A stretch of DNA of 64,000 nucleotides from Sagittula salina (GCF_017813235.1 NZ_JAGISH010000011.1:109598-173597), one strand, 5' to 3'. Shown: positions 35,532-45,124, counted from the first letter of the stretch. Numbers and translations: made by a program. The notes: generated by a model from the sequence alone, not told the origin.

Positions 35532-35560
35532 GCGGTCCTCCTGTGTTTTGCGTCGATTAC

Positions 35561-35576
35561 ATTCCATTCAATGAAT
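35561..35576. promoter_or_regulatory. SqrR/BigR-type operator
   Basis: ATTC, eight bases, then GAAT, exactly the form reported for Rhodobacter SqrR. It is 30 nt upstream of the persulfide dioxygenase-like ATG, where a bound repressor would block the promoter. The match is short, but the gene context fits well. Confidence 0.65.
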
Positions 35577-35784
35577 GCAACACGTGGCATCACGAAGGGT
35601 TCCATGCAAGCCCCCCGCTGCCGGTTGCGTCGGGGGCGGGGTGTGCAGGCGGTGCGTGGTGGACATTTCCTGTCCGGCAGGGGCGAAGTCTCCTGCCGTT
35701 TTATCCAATAGAAATGCCCCGCAATGGTCGTCCTGCGGGCGGCAGAGCTGTGCAGGGGGCGCTTCTATTGCGCCCCCGCAGGTA
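35577..35784. other. Intergenic stretch with two hairpins
   Basis: No gene is supported. CGGCAGG and CCTGCCG (35675-35698) form a stem followed by TTTTATCC on the plus strand. GGGGGCGC and GCGCCCCC (35755-35777) form an 8-bp stem just downstream of the small ORF on the minus strand, probably its terminator. Confidence 0.45.
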
Positions 35785-35883
35785 TCAGCGCTTGACCAGC
35801 GAGATCGGCTGGAACCACGCCTTGGCGAAGGCCTCTCCGTACATCGCTTGAATAGTCTCGAAGGCGATCAGGGGCACAAGCAT
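35785..35883 (-). CDS. Small 32-residue protein
   Basis: The ORF encodes MLVPLIAFETIQAMYGEAFA followed by KAWFQPISLVKR, with an AGAGGAAAGGA ribosome site upstream and a strong hairpin 8 nt downstream. Coding-like residue choice and this gene-like frame make it a good candidate for a missed small gene. It could form one amphipathic helix. No family is recognised and no function can be given. Confidence 0.5.
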   Translation of the reverse strand: MLVPLIAFETIQAMYGEAFAKAWFQPISLVKR

Positions 35884-36071
35884 GTTCGTATCCTTTCCTC
35901 TGAAGCGGGCGTTACAATTCTGTTAACCTGATTAACGCAATAAAGTTTCATGGAGTATGCGACATAGGTACGTATCCTGCCATACAAGGTGTTAAACCCG
36001 CAATAAATTCACCGTCCTGTCACGCGCGGGACCTGTTCCAGAATCGCGGCGCGCCTGCTAGGTCTGGTGGA
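35884..36071. other. AT-richer promoter region of mutL
   Basis: This 188-nt stretch contains TTACAATTCTGTTAACCTGATTAACG-like AT-rich sequence around 35910-35945 and is the only region for the divergent promoters of the small ORF and mutL. I cannot assign precise -35/-10 boxes. Confidence 0.4.
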
Positions 36072-37961
36072 ATGAACACCCACGACCCCAATATGCGCCC
36101 AACGATCCGACAGCTGGACGAGGCTTCGATTAACCGTATCGCTGCGGGCGAGGTGGTCGAACGGCCCGCCTCCGCTGTAAAGGAGCTGGTAGAGAACGCC
36201 ATCGATGCAGGCGCACGCCGTGTCAGCATCGAGATCGCCGACGGGGGCAAGACGCTGATCCGCGTGACCGACGATGGCTGTGGCATGACCGCCGATGACC
36301 TGCCGCTGGCATTGTCGCGACACGCCACGTCGAAGATCGACGGCTCCGACCTGCTGGATATCCGCTCCTTCGGCTTCAGGGGGGAGGCGTTGCCGTCTCT
36401 TGGCGCCGTGGCGCGCTTGATGCTTCAGAGCCGGGCAAAGGGTTTCGACGCGGTGGAGTTGTCGGTCGAGGGCGGCCGCATGGGGGCGCTTCGACCCTGC
36501 GCGCTGAACGGCGGCACGGTGGTTGCCTTGCGCGATCTTTTCTACGCGACACCCGCGCGGCTGAAATTCCTGCGCAGCGACCGGGCAGAGATGCAGGCCA
36601 TTGGTGACACGGTGAAGCGCCTCGCCATGGCAGAGCCTGCCGTGGGTTTCACCCTGCGCGACGTCTCGGGTGGCAACGACCGTGTGACCTTTCGGGTGGA
36701 GCCGGAGCAGGGCGACCTGTTTGACGCCTTGCGTGGCCGTCTCGGGCGCGTGCTGGGGGCGGATTTCACCGATAACGCCGTCAGTATAGACGCGGAGCGC
36801 GAGGGATTTCGCCTGACCGGCTATGCGGCCCTGCCGACCTATTCGCGCGGCACGGCGGTGATGCAGCACCTGTTCGTCAACGGCCGCCCCGTGCGGGACA
36901 AGATGCTGATTGGCGCGCTGCGCGGCGCGTATCAGGACTTCCTGTCGCGCGAGCGGCACCCCGCGGTGGCCCTGTTTGTCGACTGCGACCCGCACAAGGT
37001 CGATGTGAACGTGCACCCGGCCAAGTCGGAGGTCCGCTTTCGCGATCCCGGCGTGGTGCGCGGCCTTGTCGTGACGGCGCTGCGGCACGCGCTGGCGAAT
37101 GCCGGGCACCGCGCGTCTTCGACCGTGGCCGAGGCGACGCTGGGCGCGATGCGGCCCGAACCGACGGGACCGCGCATCTACCAGATGGATCGTCCTTCTC
37201 TTGGCGCGCGGCAGATGGCCTATGGCATGCAGGCGCCCGCGCCCGACTACCAGCCCGTCCCGCCCTACCAGCCGAAGCCTACCGGCTTTGCCGACCTCGG
37301 AGGCAGCTACTCGGGCCGGGTGGTGGAGCCCGAAGCCACGCCAGAGACCACGCCAGAGACACCGCGTGAGGACTATGCGCAGCGCCCCTTGGGGGCCGCC
37401 CGCGGGCAGGTGCATGAAAACTACATAATTGCGCAGACCGAGGATGGGGTGGTGATCGTCGATCAGCATGCCGCCCATGAACGTCTGGTTTACGAAAAGC
37501 TCAAGCGCCAGATGGCGGAAAATGGTGTTGCCGCACAGGCGCTGCTGATCCCCGACGTGGTGGATCTGTCCGTCGATGATGCGGGCCGTCTGCTGGCCGT
37601 TGCAGAGGACCTGACGAAAATGGGTCTGACCATCGAGCCCTTTGGCGCGGGGGCCATAGCGGTGCGCGAAACTCCCGCGATCCTCGGGGAGGTGGACAGT
37701 CAGGGCCTCATCCGCGACATCCTGGACGAGCTTGACGATCACGGTGAGACCGCGCTGGTGCAGGAAAAGATCGAGGCGATCCTGAGCCGCGTCGCCTGCC
37801 ACGGCTCCATCCGGTCGGGGCGCGTCATGCGCGCGGAGGAAATGAACGCCCTCCTGCGCGAGATGGAGGCGACGCCGCATTCGGGCCAGTGCAACCACGG
37901 GCGCCCAACCTACGTGGAACTGAAGCTGTCCGACATCGAACGGCTGTTCGGGCGCACATGA
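36072..37961 (+). CDS. mutL: DNA mismatch repair protein MutL
   Basis: 629 residues. GHKL ATPase N-terminus: NRIAAGEVVERPASAVKELVENAIDAG, DDGCGM and GFRGEALPSLGAVARL. A Pro-rich linker (about 350-450) leads to a C-terminal domain holding DQHAAHERLVYEK, the DQHA(X)2E(X)4E metal site of MutL proteins that nick DNA, unlike the E. coli protein. This fits the absence of MutH in Alphaproteobacteria. Near the end CHGSIRSGRVMRAEEMNALL and QCNHGRPTYVEL are typical. It overlaps rmuC by 4 nt. Confidence 0.95.
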   Translation: MNTHDPNMRPTIRQLDEASINRIAAGEVVERPASAVKELVENAIDAGARRVSIEIADGGKTLIRVTDDGCGMTADDLPLALSRHATSKIDGSDLLDIRSFGFRGEALPSLGAVARLMLQSRAKGFDAVELSVEGGRMGALRPCALNGGTVVALRDLFYATPARLKFLRSDRAEMQAIGDTVKRLAMAEPAVGFTLRDVSGGNDRVTFRVEPEQGDLFDALRGRLGRVLGADFTDNAVSIDAEREGFRLTGYAALPTYSRGTAVMQHLFVNGRPVRDKMLIGALRGAYQDFLSRERHPAVALFVDCDPHKVDVNVHPAKSEVRFRDPGVVRGLVVTALRHALANAGHRASSTVAEATLGAMRPEPTGPRIYQMDRPSLGARQMAYGMQAPAPDYQPVPPYQPKPTGFADLGGSYSGRVVEPEATPETTPETPREDYAQRPLGAARGQVHENYIIAQTEDGVVIVDQHAAHERLVYEKLKRQMAENGVAAQALLIPDVVDLSVDDAGRLLAVAEDLTKMGLTIEPFGAGAIAVRETPAILGEVDSQGLIRDILDELDDHGETALVQEKIEAILSRVACHGSIRSGRVMRAEEMNALLREMEATPHSGQCNHGRPTYVELKLSDIERLFGRT

Positions 37962-39124
37962 CGGCGGGCGGAATGACGGTCGATCTGAACGACCCGGTTG
38001 TGCTGGTGGCTTTGGGCCTCGGCATTCTGCTGGTGCTCTTGCTGGTGTCCTCGGCCCGCGCTTCGGCCCGCGCGGCGCGTTCGATCGAGCCACTGGCGCA
38101 GCAGATGCGCGCCATGGCTGGGCGGGTGCAGCAATTGTCGGACGGACAGGAGCGGCTGGCAGGCGGGCTGCATCATGTCTCGGAAATGCAGGCGAACAGC
38201 CAGTCGGCCATGATGCAGGTGATGGAAACCCGGCTGGCCGAAGTGCAGGCCCGCACGGTGGAGACGTTGCATGGCTCCGCCCGCCGCACGGCGCATTCGC
38301 TGGGCGAATTGCAGGAACGCCTTCAGGCCATCGACAAGGCCCAGGCCAATATCACGAAACTGTCGGGCGACGTGCTGTCGCTACAGGACATCCTGTCGAA
38401 CAAGCAGACGCGCGGCGCGTTCGGTGAAATCCAGCTGACCGATATCGTCGGCAAGGCGCTGCCTTCGGACAGCTACACCTTGCAGGCGACGCTGTCCAAC
38501 GGGCGGCGAGCGGATTGCCTGATCCACCTGCCCAATCCCCCCGGCCCCATCGTGGTCGACGCGAAGTTCCCGCTTGAGGGTTACGAGGCCCTGCGCCGGG
38601 CCGAAACGCAGGAACAGCTGAGCCGCGCCGCGCAGGCCTTTCGGCTGTCGGTGCGCAAGCACATCCGCGACATTTCCGATCGTTATATCCTTGAGGGAGA
38701 GACCGCCGACGGCGCCATGATGTTCCTGCCCTCGGAAGCGGTCTACGCGGAATTGCACGCGAACTTCCCCGAGGTGGTGCGCGAAGGCTTTTCCGCCCGC
38801 GTCTGGATCGTTTCACCCACCACCTGCATGGCGACGCTGAACACCATGCGCGCGATTCTGAAGGATGCGCGTATGCGGGCGCAGGCCGGGGCTATCCGAC
38901 GCGAACTGCATGCTCTCTACGGCGACGTCGACCGTCTGGGCGCGCGGGTGGCAAATCTCGATCGTCATTTCGGGCAAGCCGCGAAGGACGTTCAGGAGAT
39001 CAAAATCAGCGCCGAAAAAGCCAGTAAGCGCGCCCGTCGGCTCGACAATTTCGATTTTGAGGATCTTGGGGATGAGCCGGCTCCCACTGTTGCCGTGCTG
39101 CGTGCCGACCAGCGCGTAGATTAG
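37958..39124 (+). CDS. rmuC: DNA recombination protein RmuC homologue
   Basis: 388 residues. N-terminal membrane helix (VVLVALGLGILLVLLLVSSA), a coiled coil of about 40-150, and the RmuC domain: QTRGAFGEIQLTDIVGKALP, VDAKFPLEGYEAL, DRYILEGETADGAMMFLPSEAVYAEL, and WIVSPTTCMATLNTMRAI. RmuC limits DNA inversions at short repeats. Start set at the ATG that overlaps the mutL stop; together they form a genome-stability operon. Confidence 0.88.
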   Translation: MTAGGMTVDLNDPVVLVALGLGILLVLLLVSSARASARAARSIEPLAQQMRAMAGRVQQLSDGQERLAGGLHHVSEMQANSQSAMMQVMETRLAEVQARTVETLHGSARRTAHSLGELQERLQAIDKAQANITKLSGDVLSLQDILSNKQTRGAFGEIQLTDIVGKALPSDSYTLQATLSNGRRADCLIHLPNPPGPIVVDAKFPLEGYEALRRAETQEQLSRAAQAFRLSVRKHIRDISDRYILEGETADGAMMFLPSEAVYAELHANFPEVVREGFSARVWIVSPTTCMATLNTMRAILKDARMRAQAGAIRRELHALYGDVDRLGARVANLDRHFGQAAKDVQEIKISAEKASKRARRLDNFDFEDLGDEPAPTVAVLRADQRVD

Positions 39125-39145
39125 TTCAGTCTTGAACTATTTCCT
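39122..39145 (+). terminator. Weak hairpin at the rmuC end
   Basis: TAGTTCA and TGAACTA form a 7-bp stem with a 4-nt loop that includes the rmuC stop codon and is followed by TTTCC. A weak terminator at best. Confidence 0.35.
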
Positions 39146-39366
39146 GGCAGGCGCAACGCGCAGCTATGCGCGCTGCGCATGGACGTTATGCGCCTGACCT
39201 TCTGCCGCTACGGCATACCCGCTGATACACCCCGCTTTAACCACGGGAGGATCGTGCTACCATTACCCGTCAGCGGGAGGAGAGCACCGCTCCCGGCGTA
39301 GTTTGTTTAAGGCTGAACCATTGCTGCGCCGCAGCTAGGGAAGGCCGACAGGAGGGAAGAGGACAC

Positions 39367-42024
39367 ATGAAAGACGCTCCCCAGGACATGGATCCGGTCG
39401 AATCCCAGGAATGGCAGGAAGCCATCGAGGACGTCATCGAACGGGACGGCGCGGACCGCGCGCATTTCCTGCTCGACAAGGCCGTACAGCGGGCGCGGGC
39501 GGCGGGGGCACGGCTGCCCTTCTCGGCCACCACGCCATATCAGAACACGATTTCGCCCGACGACGAAGTCGACATGCCCGGCGACACCGAGATGGAATGG
39601 CGCATCCGCACCATCAACCGCTGGAACGCCATGGCGACCGTGGTCAAGCGCAACAAGGAATCGAGCGAGTACGGCGGACACATCGCCTCCTTCGCGTCTT
39701 CCGCCGCGCTTTATGACATGGGTCTGAACCACTTCTGGCGCTCCAAATCCGCGATCCACGGCGGCGATCTGGTGTTTTTCCAGGGCCACGTGATCCCCGG
39801 CATCTACGCGCGCTCTTTCATGGAGGGCCGCATTTCCGAAGAGCAGCTGAAGCAGTTCCGGTCGGAGGTTTCGGGCGAGGGGCTGTCGTCCTACCCGCAC
39901 CCCTGGCTGATGCCGGATTACTGGCAGTTCCCGACCGTCTCCATGGGCCTTGGCCCGCTGATGGCGATCTACCAGGCGCGCTTCATGAAATACATGGAGA
40001 ATCGTGGGTTGATCGAGAAGTCCGACCGCAAGGTCTGGGCTTTCCTCGGCGACGGCGAGATGGACGAACCGGAATCGCTTGGGGCGATCCACCTTGCCGC
40101 GCGCGAGAAGCTCGACAACCTGATTTTTGTCGTGAACTGCAACCTGCAGCGGCTCGATGGCCCGGTGCGCGGTAACTCCAAGATCGTGCAGGAGCTGGAG
40201 GGCAACTTCCGCGGCTCCGGCTGGGACGTGATCAAGCTGCTCTGGGGGCGCGGCTGGGATGAATTGCTGGAACAGGACACCTCGGGCAAGCTGCGCCAAC
40301 TGATGGACGAAACCATCGACGGCGACTACCAGACCTTCAAATCGAAAGACGGCGCCTACATCCGGAAGCATTTCTTCGGCAAGTACCCGGAGACCGCCGA
40401 GCTGGTGAAGGACTGGACCGACGAGCAGATCTGGGCCCTGCGCCGCGGCGGGCACGATCCGAAGAAGGTCTACAATGCCTTCAAGCGCGCGACCGAAGCC
40501 GAGGGCCAGCCCACGCTGCTTCTGGTCAAGACGGTCAAGGGCTACGGCATGGGCACCGCTGGCGAAGGCCAGAACACCACCCACCAGCAGAAGAAGATGC
40601 AGGTGGAACAACTGAAGGCCATGCGCGACCGCTTCAAGATCCCCGTCACCGACGAGGAACTGGAGCACGACGTTCCCTTCGTCAGCCTGAACAACGCTCA
40701 GAAGGCCTACATGGCCGAGCGGCGCAAGGAACTGGGCGGGGCCTTCCCGAAACGGTTCACCGACGCGCCCTCGCTGGAAATCCCGCCGCTGGAGGCCTTC
40801 AAGAAGGAGTTGCAGGACAGCGGGGACCGCGAATTCTCCACCACCATGGCCTTTGTCCGGATCCTGACCACGCTCCTGCGTGACAAGAAGGTGGGCAAGC
40901 AGGTGGTGCCGATCGTCCCGGACGAATCCCGCACCTTCGGGATGGAGGGGCTGTTCCGTTCGGTGGGCATCTACAACCCGCTGGGGCAGCAATACACGCC
41001 CGAGGACCGGGACCAGATGTCCTACTACAAGGAATCCGAGACCGGGCAGGTGCTGCAGGAGGGCATCAACGAGGCTGGTGCCATGGCCGACTGGATCGCC
41101 GCTGCAACGTCGTATTCCACCCACGGCGTGCCGATGATCCCGTTCTACATCTACTACTCCATGTTCGGCTTCCAGCGCATCGGCGACCTTGCCTGGGCCG
41201 CCGGGGACAGCCGCGCGCGGGGCTTCATGCTGGGCGGCACCGCGGGCCGGACCACACTTAACGGCGAAGGCCTGCAGCACGAGGACGGGCATAGCCACAT
41301 CCTCGCCGGGACCATTCCTAACTGTATCAGCTACGACCCGACGTTTTCGTATGAGGTTGCGGTGATCGTGCAGCACGGTCTTCAGCGCATGTTCGCGGAT
41401 CAGGAGGACGTGTTCTTCTACCTCACCCTGATGAACGAGAACTACCACCACCCGGAGATGCCCATGGGCGCCGAAGAAGGGATCATCAAGGGTCTCTACC
41501 GGATGAAGAAAGCCGAAAAGCCCGCCAAGAAACATGTGAACCTGATGGGGTCCGGCACGATCCTTGTGCAGGCCCTGCATGCGGCGAAGATGCTGGAGGA
41601 GGATTTCGGCGTCACGTCCGACATCTGGTCGGCCACCTCCTTCAACGAACTGGCCCGTGACTATCAGGACTGCGCGCGCCACAACCGGCTGAATCCCTTC
41701 GCCGAAGAACGCGTGCCCTATGTGACCCAAACTCTGGCCAACGCGCAGGGGCCGATCATCGTCGCCACCGATTACATGAAGAATTATGCCGAACAGGTGC
41801 GTGGCGCGGTGATGCAACGGATGACGGTACTGGGCACGGACGGCTTTGGCCGGTCCGACAGCAGGGTGAACCTGCGGCGCTTCTTCGAGGTGGATGCCAA
41901 CCACATCGCGGCGGCCGCGATGGTCGACCTTTTCCGCGAGGGTGTGGTCGGCGAGAAGGAACTCGAAACAGCCCTGAAGAAATACGACATCGACGGCGGC
42001 AAGCCGAACCCGCGGCTGGTCTGA
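39367..42024 (+). CDS. aceE: Pyruvate dehydrogenase E1, homodimeric
   Basis: 885 residues, the single-chain E1. Thiamine diphosphate motif: GDGEMDEPESLGAIHLAAREKLDNLIFVVNCN. Other E1 stretches: YGGHIASFASSAALYDMGLNHFWR, HPWLMPDYWQFPTVSMGLGP, and the C-terminal EQVRGAVMQRMTVLGTDGFGRSD. Decarboxylates pyruvate and reductively acetylates the lipoyl group of E2. GAGGGAAGAGGA precedes the ATG. First of three genes for the whole pyruvate dehydrogenase complex. Confidence 0.96.
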   Translation: MKDAPQDMDPVESQEWQEAIEDVIERDGADRAHFLLDKAVQRARAAGARLPFSATTPYQNTISPDDEVDMPGDTEMEWRIRTINRWNAMATVVKRNKESSEYGGHIASFASSAALYDMGLNHFWRSKSAIHGGDLVFFQGHVIPGIYARSFMEGRISEEQLKQFRSEVSGEGLSSYPHPWLMPDYWQFPTVSMGLGPLMAIYQARFMKYMENRGLIEKSDRKVWAFLGDGEMDEPESLGAIHLAAREKLDNLIFVVNCNLQRLDGPVRGNSKIVQELEGNFRGSGWDVIKLLWGRGWDELLEQDTSGKLRQLMDETIDGDYQTFKSKDGAYIRKHFFGKYPETAELVKDWTDEQIWALRRGGHDPKKVYNAFKRATEAEGQPTLLLVKTVKGYGMGTAGEGQNTTHQQKKMQVEQLKAMRDRFKIPVTDEELEHDVPFVSLNNAQKAYMAERRKELGGAFPKRFTDAPSLEIPPLEAFKKELQDSGDREFSTTMAFVRILTTLLRDKKVGKQVVPIVPDESRTFGMEGLFRSVGIYNPLGQQYTPEDRDQMSYYKESETGQVLQEGINEAGAMADWIAAATSYSTHGVPMIPFYIYYSMFGFQRIGDLAWAAGDSRARGFMLGGTAGRTTLNGEGLQHEDGHSHILAGTIPNCISYDPTFSYEVAVIVQHGLQRMFADQEDVFFYLTLMNENYHHPEMPMGAEEGIIKGLYRMKKAEKPAKKHVNLMGSGTILVQALHAAKMLEEDFGVTSDIWSATSFNELARDYQDCARHNRLNPFAEERVPYVTQTLANAQGPIIVATDYMKNYAEQVRGAVMQRMTVLGTDGFGRSDSRVNLRRFFEVDANHIAAAAMVDLFREGVVGEKELETALKKYDIDGGKPNPRLV

Positions 42025-42045
42025 CGGGACGAGGAGGATTCAAGA

Positions 42046-43326
42046 ATGACAACCGAAGTCAAAGTGCCGGATATCGGCGATTTCAATGATGTGCCCGTCG
42101 TCACGGTACTGGTCAGCGTCGGCGACACCATCGCCGTCGAAGACGCCATCATCGAACTGGAGTCTGACAAGGCGACCATGGAGGTTCCGTCCTCGCACGC
42201 GGGCGTCGTGAAGGAGATCAAGGTTTCCGAAGGCGACAAGGTCTCCGAAGGCTCCGTCGTGCTGGTCATCGAGGCCGAGGACGCCACCGACAAGGCCGGG
42301 GACATGGAATCAAAGCCGATTCCTCCGGGCAAAGAGCACGAGACGCAAAAGCAGGACAGGGAACCCGAGGCGGATGTCGCCCCGGCACCCGCGCCTGCGC
42401 CAAAGACCGATGCGGGCTTCTCGAAGGTGCACGCCTCGCCCTCTGTCCGGGCCTTTGCCCGCCGGGTCGAGGTCGACCTGAACACGATTAACGGCACCGG
42501 CCGCAAGGGACGCATCCTGCGCGAGGACGTTGAAAAGGCGATGAAAACCGTGGCGGCTCCGGCGGCAGCGGGCGGGGCGCAGGGTGGCATGGGCATTCCG
42601 CCGATCCCCGCCGTCGACTTTTCGAAGTTCGGCGCGGTGGAAGACGTGGAAATGCCGCGGATCAAGAAGATCTCCGGCCCGGCTCTGCACCGCAGCTGGC
42701 TGAACATCCCGCACGTCACCCACAACGACGAAGCCGACATCACCGAGCTGGACAAATACCGCAAGGAGATGGACACGCAGGCCAAGGAGGAGGGCTATCG
42801 TGTCACGTTGCTGTCCTTCGTCATCAAGGCATCCGTCTCCGCGCTGAAACAGCACTGGGAGGTCAATTCCTCGATCCACCCGGACGGGGACAAACTGATC
42901 CGCAAGAGCTACTATAACATTGGTTTTGCGGCCGATACGCCGAACGGACTAATGGTGCCGGTGATCAAGGACGCCGACCGCAAGGGACTGGTGGAAATCT
43001 CCAGGGACCTGATGGAGCTGTCCAAGGCGGCACGCGACGGCAACCTGAAATCGAAGGACATGCAGGGGGCAACCTTCACGATCTCGTCGCTGGGTGGCAT
43101 CGGCGGCACGTCGTTCACCCCCATCGTCAATGCGCCGGAGGTGGCGATCCTCGGCCTGACGCGCTCTAAGATGGCCCCGGTCTGGAACGGTTCGGAATTT
43201 GTTCCGCGCCTGATGCAGCCGCTTTCGCTTTCTTATGACCACCGCGCCATCGACGGGGCCCTTGCGGCACGCTTCTGCGTGACGCTCAAGGACCTGCTCG
43301 ATGACATGCGCAAGCTGATGTGGTGA
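42046..43326 (+). CDS. aceF: Pyruvate dehydrogenase E2, dihydrolipoyl acetyltransferase
   Basis: 426 residues. One lipoyl domain (1-75) with the lipoylated Lys in ESDKATMEVPS, an acidic/Pro-Ala linker, a peripheral-subunit-binding domain (HASPSVRAFARRVEVDLNTINGTGRKGRILREDV), and the catalytic domain with the active-site HRAIDG near the C-terminus. It forms the complex core and moves acetyl groups to CoA. The lipoyl domain is a close DNA-level match to the one at the start of the next gene. Confidence 0.95.
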   Translation: MTTEVKVPDIGDFNDVPVVTVLVSVGDTIAVEDAIIELESDKATMEVPSSHAGVVKEIKVSEGDKVSEGSVVLVIEAEDATDKAGDMESKPIPPGKEHETQKQDREPEADVAPAPAPAPKTDAGFSKVHASPSVRAFARRVEVDLNTINGTGRKGRILREDVEKAMKTVAAPAAAGGAQGGMGIPPIPAVDFSKFGAVEDVEMPRIKKISGPALHRSWLNIPHVTHNDEADITELDKYRKEMDTQAKEEGYRVTLLSFVIKASVSALKQHWEVNSSIHPDGDKLIRKSYYNIGFAADTPNGLMVPVIKDADRKGLVEISRDLMELSKAARDGNLKSKDMQGATFTISSLGGIGGTSFTPIVNAPEVAILGLTRSKMAPVWNGSEFVPRLMQPLSLSYDHRAIDGALAARFCVTLKDLLDDMRKLMW

Positions 43327-43331
43327 ACGAG

Positions 43332-45056
43332 ATGGACATCAAGATACCCGATATTGGTGATTTCAATGACGTTCCGGTGGTCTCCGTGCTGGTTTCCGTT
43401 GGCGATACCGTGGCCGAAGAGGACGCGCTGATCGAACTGGAATCCGACAAGGCGACCATGGAGGTTCCGTCCTCCGGCGCCGGTGTCGTCAAGGAAATCA
43501 AAGTGAAGGAGGGGGATCGCGTTTCCCAAGGCGACGTGATCGTGGTGCTGGAAGGGGCCAAGGCCTCTTCGGACGAAGCGCCGAAGGAGGCCCCCAAGGC
43601 CGAAACGCCAAAGGCCGTGGTGGCCAGTGGAACGGCGACGGGCAGGGGCGACGTGCACGCCGAGGTCGTCGTTCTCGGCTCGGGTCCGGGCGGTTACACG
43701 GCGGCGTTCCGGGCGGCCGATCTGGGGAAATCGGTTGTGCTGATCGAGAAGGACGACAGCCTCGGCGGTGTCTGCCTGAACGTCGGCTGCATCCCTTCCA
43801 AGGCGCTCCTGCACATGGCAAAGGTCATCACGGAGGCCGGGGAAGTCGCCCACCACGGGCTGAAATTTGCCAAGCCAGAGGTCGATCTGGCTGGTCTGCG
43901 CGGTTTCAAGAACGAGGTCGTGGGCAAGCTGACGGGCGGTCTGGGCGGTCTGGCAAAGGCGCGAAAGGTCAAGATCGTCAAGGGCTTCGGTAAGTTCACC
44001 GGACCGAACATGATCGACGTGGAGGGGACCAGCGTCAGCTTTGACCAATGCATCATCGCCGCCGGGTCCGAGCCGGTGACGCTGCCCTTCATTCCGCACG
44101 ACGACCCGCGCGTGATCGATTCGACCGGCGCGCTGGAACTGGAGAACGTGCCGGGCCGGATGCTGGTGCTCGGCGGCGGGATTATCGGGCTGGAAATGGC
44201 CTGCGTCTACGATGCGCTCGGCGCGAAGATCACGGTCGTCGAACTGATGGACCAGATCATTCCCGGTGCCGACAAGGATGTGGTCAAGCCCTTGATGCAG
44301 CGCATTAAAGGCCGCTACGAGAACATCTTCCTCAAGACCAGGGTGACTGCGGTCGAGGCGAAGGATGAGGGGCTGACTGTCACCTTTGAGGACGACCAGG
44401 GCGAAACTTTCTCCGATACCTTCGACAAGGTGCTGATCGCTGTGGGTCGCCGTCCGAATGGCAAGAAGATCGATGCTGACAAGGCTGGCGTGGCCGTGGA
44501 TGAACGCGGCTTTATCGGCGTGGACAGCCAGCAACGCACTGGAGCCAAGCATATCTTTGCCATTGGCGACGTGGTTGGGCAGCCGATGCTGGCGCACAAG
44601 GCTGTGCACGAGGGCAAGGTCGCGGCAGAGGTCTGCGCGGGCGAGAACCGGCATTTCGACGCGAAGGTGATCCCTTCCGTGGCCTATACCGACCCCGAAG
44701 TCGCTTGGGTCGGGGTGACGGAAACGCAGGCCAAGGCCGATGGCATAAAGGTCGAAAAGGGCGTCTTCCCTTGGGCCGCCTCTGGTCGGTCGCTGTCTCT
44801 GGGACGCTCCGAGGGCATGACCAAGCTGCTGTTTGACCCCCAGGACCAACGGGTAGTGGGCGGCGGCATTGTCGGTCCCAACGCGGGCGACCTGATCGCA
44901 GAGATTGCTTTGGCCATCGAGATGGGGGCGGACGCTGTGGATCTTGGTCACACGATCCACCCGCACCCGACCCTGTCGGAAACAGTGAACTTTGCCGCCG
45001 AGATGTTCGAGGGCACCATCACCGATCTGATGCCGCCGAAGAAGAAAAAGCACTGA
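43332..45056 (+). CDS. lpd: Dihydrolipoyl dehydrogenase (E3) with N-terminal lipoyl domain
   Basis: 574 residues, about 110 longer than a bare E3. Residues 1-80 are a lipoyl domain (MDIKIPDIGDFNDVPVVSVL, lipoyl Lys in ESDKATMEVPS); a short linker follows; then the FAD-binding VVLGSGPGGYTAAFRAADLG, redox-active disulfide GGVCLNVGCIPSK, NAD site VLGGGIIGLEMA, and the C-terminal HTIHPHPTLSE. It reoxidises the lipoyl group with NAD+. Start chosen at the ATG; two GTG codons a few bases upstream overlap the aceF stop. Confidence 0.95.
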   Translation: MDIKIPDIGDFNDVPVVSVLVSVGDTVAEEDALIELESDKATMEVPSSGAGVVKEIKVKEGDRVSQGDVIVVLEGAKASSDEAPKEAPKAETPKAVVASGTATGRGDVHAEVVVLGSGPGGYTAAFRAADLGKSVVLIEKDDSLGGVCLNVGCIPSKALLHMAKVITEAGEVAHHGLKFAKPEVDLAGLRGFKNEVVGKLTGGLGGLAKARKVKIVKGFGKFTGPNMIDVEGTSVSFDQCIIAAGSEPVTLPFIPHDDPRVIDSTGALELENVPGRMLVLGGGIIGLEMACVYDALGAKITVVELMDQIIPGADKDVVKPLMQRIKGRYENIFLKTRVTAVEAKDEGLTVTFEDDQGETFSDTFDKVLIAVGRRPNGKKIDADKAGVAVDERGFIGVDSQQRTGAKHIFAIGDVVGQPMLAHKAVHEGKVAAEVCAGENRHFDAKVIPSVAYTDPEVAWVGVTETQAKADGIKVEKGVFPWAASGRSLSLGRSEGMTKLLFDPQDQRVVGGGIVGPNAGDLIAEIALAIEMGADAVDLGHTIHPHPTLSETVNFAAEMFEGTITDLMPPKKKKH

Positions 45057-45094
45057 CGTGGGGCGGAGTTAACACCACGAGCGCGCGCGGAAAG

Positions 45095-45124
45095 GGGCGC
45101 CCGGTCGCAACCGGGCGCCCTTAT
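45095..45124 (+). terminator. Terminator of the pyruvate dehydrogenase operon
   Basis: GGGCGCCCGGT and its complement form an 11-bp stem with a short loop 38 nt after the lpd stop, followed by TTAT. Confidence 0.75.

Noticed and set aside
39307..41904. Long minus-strand open frame opposite aceE
   Set aside because: Antisense shadow of a clear E1 gene; no motif and His/Val/Gly-rich composition.
43233..45053. Minus-strand open frame opposite lpd
   Set aside because: Same reason: the plus strand codes for a complete lipoyl-E3 protein.
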